From Nitrososphaerota archaeon (GTDB lineage: Archaea; Thermoproteota; Nitrososphaeria; Nitrososphaerales; Nitrosopumilaceae), in assembly GCA_030611185.1 (NCBI GenBank), contig JAUWQG010000074.1:1-5089 (forward strand): a DNA stretch of 5,089 nucleotides. Reading direction: 5' to 3'. Positions 4,017 to 5,089 of this stretch are shown here, piece by piece. Made by a program: the position numbers and the translations under genes. Under the pieces are notes generated by a model that had not been told where the DNA came from, searched no databases, and saw only the letters and a program-made list of their open reading frames with translations. Every line of letters starts with the position of its first letter. Positions within the stretch are counted from its first letter, which is position 1.

Positions 4017-5089
4017 TTGTCTAGAAAACCAATTGTTATCTTGATGATTCTTTTACTAGTTCCAATTTCAAATTTTTCCAACATTTATGGTCAATCTGAA
4101 TTTGATTCTGAAGCAATGGGGTTACATATGCCTATAATCACAATGAGTCCAACCTCCGGACCGCCGGGAACTGAAATTGAAATAAAAGTTACAGATATGC
4201 AATCTGCTCCGGAGGGCCTTGATCCTAGAATAGAATTTTTTGTTTATCTGCCATTTGTTTCAGCTATTGGTAGTAACGTTCCAAACAACTGTTCAGGAGA
4301 GACTTGTTTTGCTTTGTATTCCTTTGAGGAAGTGGGTGAAAACAAGTTTGCACCAAAAACAATTACATTCACACTGTTTAGCAGCTCAAATCCCAATCCA
4401 GTAGTTGAAGCAGGTTGGATGGAATCTGTTTGTGATATTAAAATAAATGGACAAACAACTGAAAGATTTGGCAAAGCGTGTATTGACTTGGACCAACCAC
4501 TTGGAGACTATGAAATAAAATTTGGATGGGGCATTGAACTCTCTGACAAATATGATATTAGAAAAAATTTGACTTTCACTGTTACTGCAAAAGAATTTGT
4601 TCAAGAGCAAAGACAACAAGATAAAGATGAATTTGTAATTAACCAATTCAAAGAAGACCAAATCACAGAATCAGAGTTTAAAAAACGGCTAGCAGAGTTA
4701 GGATATGATCCAGAAGAAGTTCGCCAAGCACAAGCGTTAATTGGAAAACTTGAGCACCAGGAAGGATTCCAAACTCCACTAAAAAAACCAATTAATGTTC
4801 AAGGCAGTGATTTTGAATTAACATATGCAATTTCAGGTGGTGTAATTAATCAAGTATTTCCAGATACGGAAGCCAAATCTTTGATAGTACAAATTGATTC
4901 TATTTCTGATGGAACCTTGGCAATTAAACTTCCTAGAGAAGTTATTGATGCAAAATTTGGTGAAGAAGATGATGACTTTTTTGTAGTAATTGATGGTGTC
5001 GAAGTAGACTTTGATGAGACAAAAACTGGAAATGAAAGAACAATCACACTAAAGTTCCCTGAAGGCACTGAAGAGATAGAAATTATTGG
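4017..5089 (+). CDS. secreted multidomain beta protein, thaumarchaeal type (3' partial)
   Basis: An open frame from TTG 4017 to the right edge (357 complete codons, no stop). Residues 1-26 form a signal peptide: basic MSRKP, hydrophobic core IVILMILLLVPI, likely cleavage after YGQ. Residues ~37-191 are an Ig/TIG-like beta sandwich opening with MSPTSGPPGTEIEIKV (43-58). They contain four Cys (92, 97, 139, 155), which could form extracellular disulfides, and N-glycosylation sequons at N91 and N184. Residues ~192-250 are charged and helical (EFVQEQRQQDKDEF..., then ITESEFKKRLAELGYDPEEV, 216-235), resembling a SHOCT-like helix pair. From ~262 a second beta domain begins (LTYAISGG, 268-275, with KLPREVIDAKFG and FFVVIDGVEVDF). 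I recall that domain in many secreted marine thaumarchaeal proteins, often ending in a PEFG-CTERM sorting tail; whether one follows here lies beyond the window. It probably faces the cell exterior; function unknown. An in-frame stop at 3996 and a near-consensus promoter fix the start. Confidence 0.88.
   Translation, partial: MSRKPIVILMILLLVPISNFSNIYGQSEFDSEAMGLHMPIITMSPTSGPPGTEIEIKVTDMQSAPEGLDPRIEFFVYLPFVSAIGSNVPNNCSGETCFALYSFEEVGENKFAPKTITFTLFSSSNPNPVVEAGWMESVCDIKINGQTTERFGKACIDLDQPLGDYEIKFGWGIELSDKYDIRKNLTFTVTAKEFVQEQRQQDKDEFVINQFKEDQITESEFKKRLAELGYDPEEVRQAQALIGKLEHQEGFQTPLKKPINVQGSDFELTYAISGGVINQVFPDTEAKSLIVQIDSISDGTLAIKLPREVIDAKFGEEDDDFFVVIDGVEVDFDETKTGNERTITLKFPEGTEEIEII

Noticed and set aside
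4244..5068. Minus-strand open frames at 4244-4474, 4386-4661 and 4850-5068
   Set aside because: They lie antisense to the signal-peptide-bearing secreted protein gene and show no recognisable domain or promoter.
1..5089. CRISPR arrays, insertion sequences, tRNA genes, toxin-antitoxin or defence genes
   Set aside because: No spaced direct repeats, terminal inverted repeats, tRNA-like T-loops or matching protein motifs were seen; intergenic stretches are all 110 bases or shorter.

Overview
The window looks like chromosomal DNA from an ammonia-oxidising archaeon of the Nitrosopumilus type (Thaumarchaeota/Nitrososphaerota). Four things point there. The DNA is strongly AT-rich and genes are packed with almost no spacing. 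Promoters are archaeal in form (purine-rich BRE plus TTTAAATA/TATAAA box A) and sit about 27-32 bases before start codons, implying nearly leaderless mRNAs. There is a J-domain/ferredoxin fusion, an architecture known from Thaumarchaeota and green-plant plastids. The last gene is a secreted protein carrying a beta domain (YAISGG...) that I recall from many secreted marine thaumarchaeal proteins. The species is inference; no rRNA or tRNA gene is present.

Layout. A HIT-family hydrolase gene enters from the left edge (+ strand, 5' end missing) and stops at 362. A four-gene minus-strand block abuts it, read from right to left: a SHOCT-domain helical protein (2285-1920), a cupin with a complete metal site (1917-1462), a second, divergent cupin (1456-1094) and the DnaJ-ferredoxin protein (1061-363). 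The first three are 2 and 5 bases apart and are almost certainly one operon. The DnaJ-ferredoxin gene lies 32 bases further on, behind a small hairpin plus T-run. A 98-base divergent region (2286-2383) carries a promoter for each direction and a perfect 13-base inverted repeat between them. To its right is a TTG-initiated gene for an unrecognised 234-residue protein (2384-3088). Its stop overlaps by 4 bases the end of a convergent gene for an eight-unit TPR protein (3906-3085). A second divergent region (3907-4016) has a clear archaeal promoter driving a secreted multidomain protein that starts at TTG 4017 and runs off the right edge.

How they may work together. The minus-strand block joins a chaperone cofactor bearing an iron-sulfur cluster, two small cupins and a SHOCT protein. 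A redox- or metal-linked proteostasis or stress role is possible, but it rests on gene order alone. The HIT hydrolase, the TPR scaffold and the secreted protein look like ordinary housekeeping or envelope functions. I see no CRISPR array, insertion sequence, integrase, toxin-antitoxin pair or defence system, so no clear case can be made for an undescribed system. The best leads are the palindrome in the divergent promoter, the SHOCT/cupin/cupin/DnaJ-Fer neighbourhood, and the aromatic linker of the DnaJ-Fer protein.
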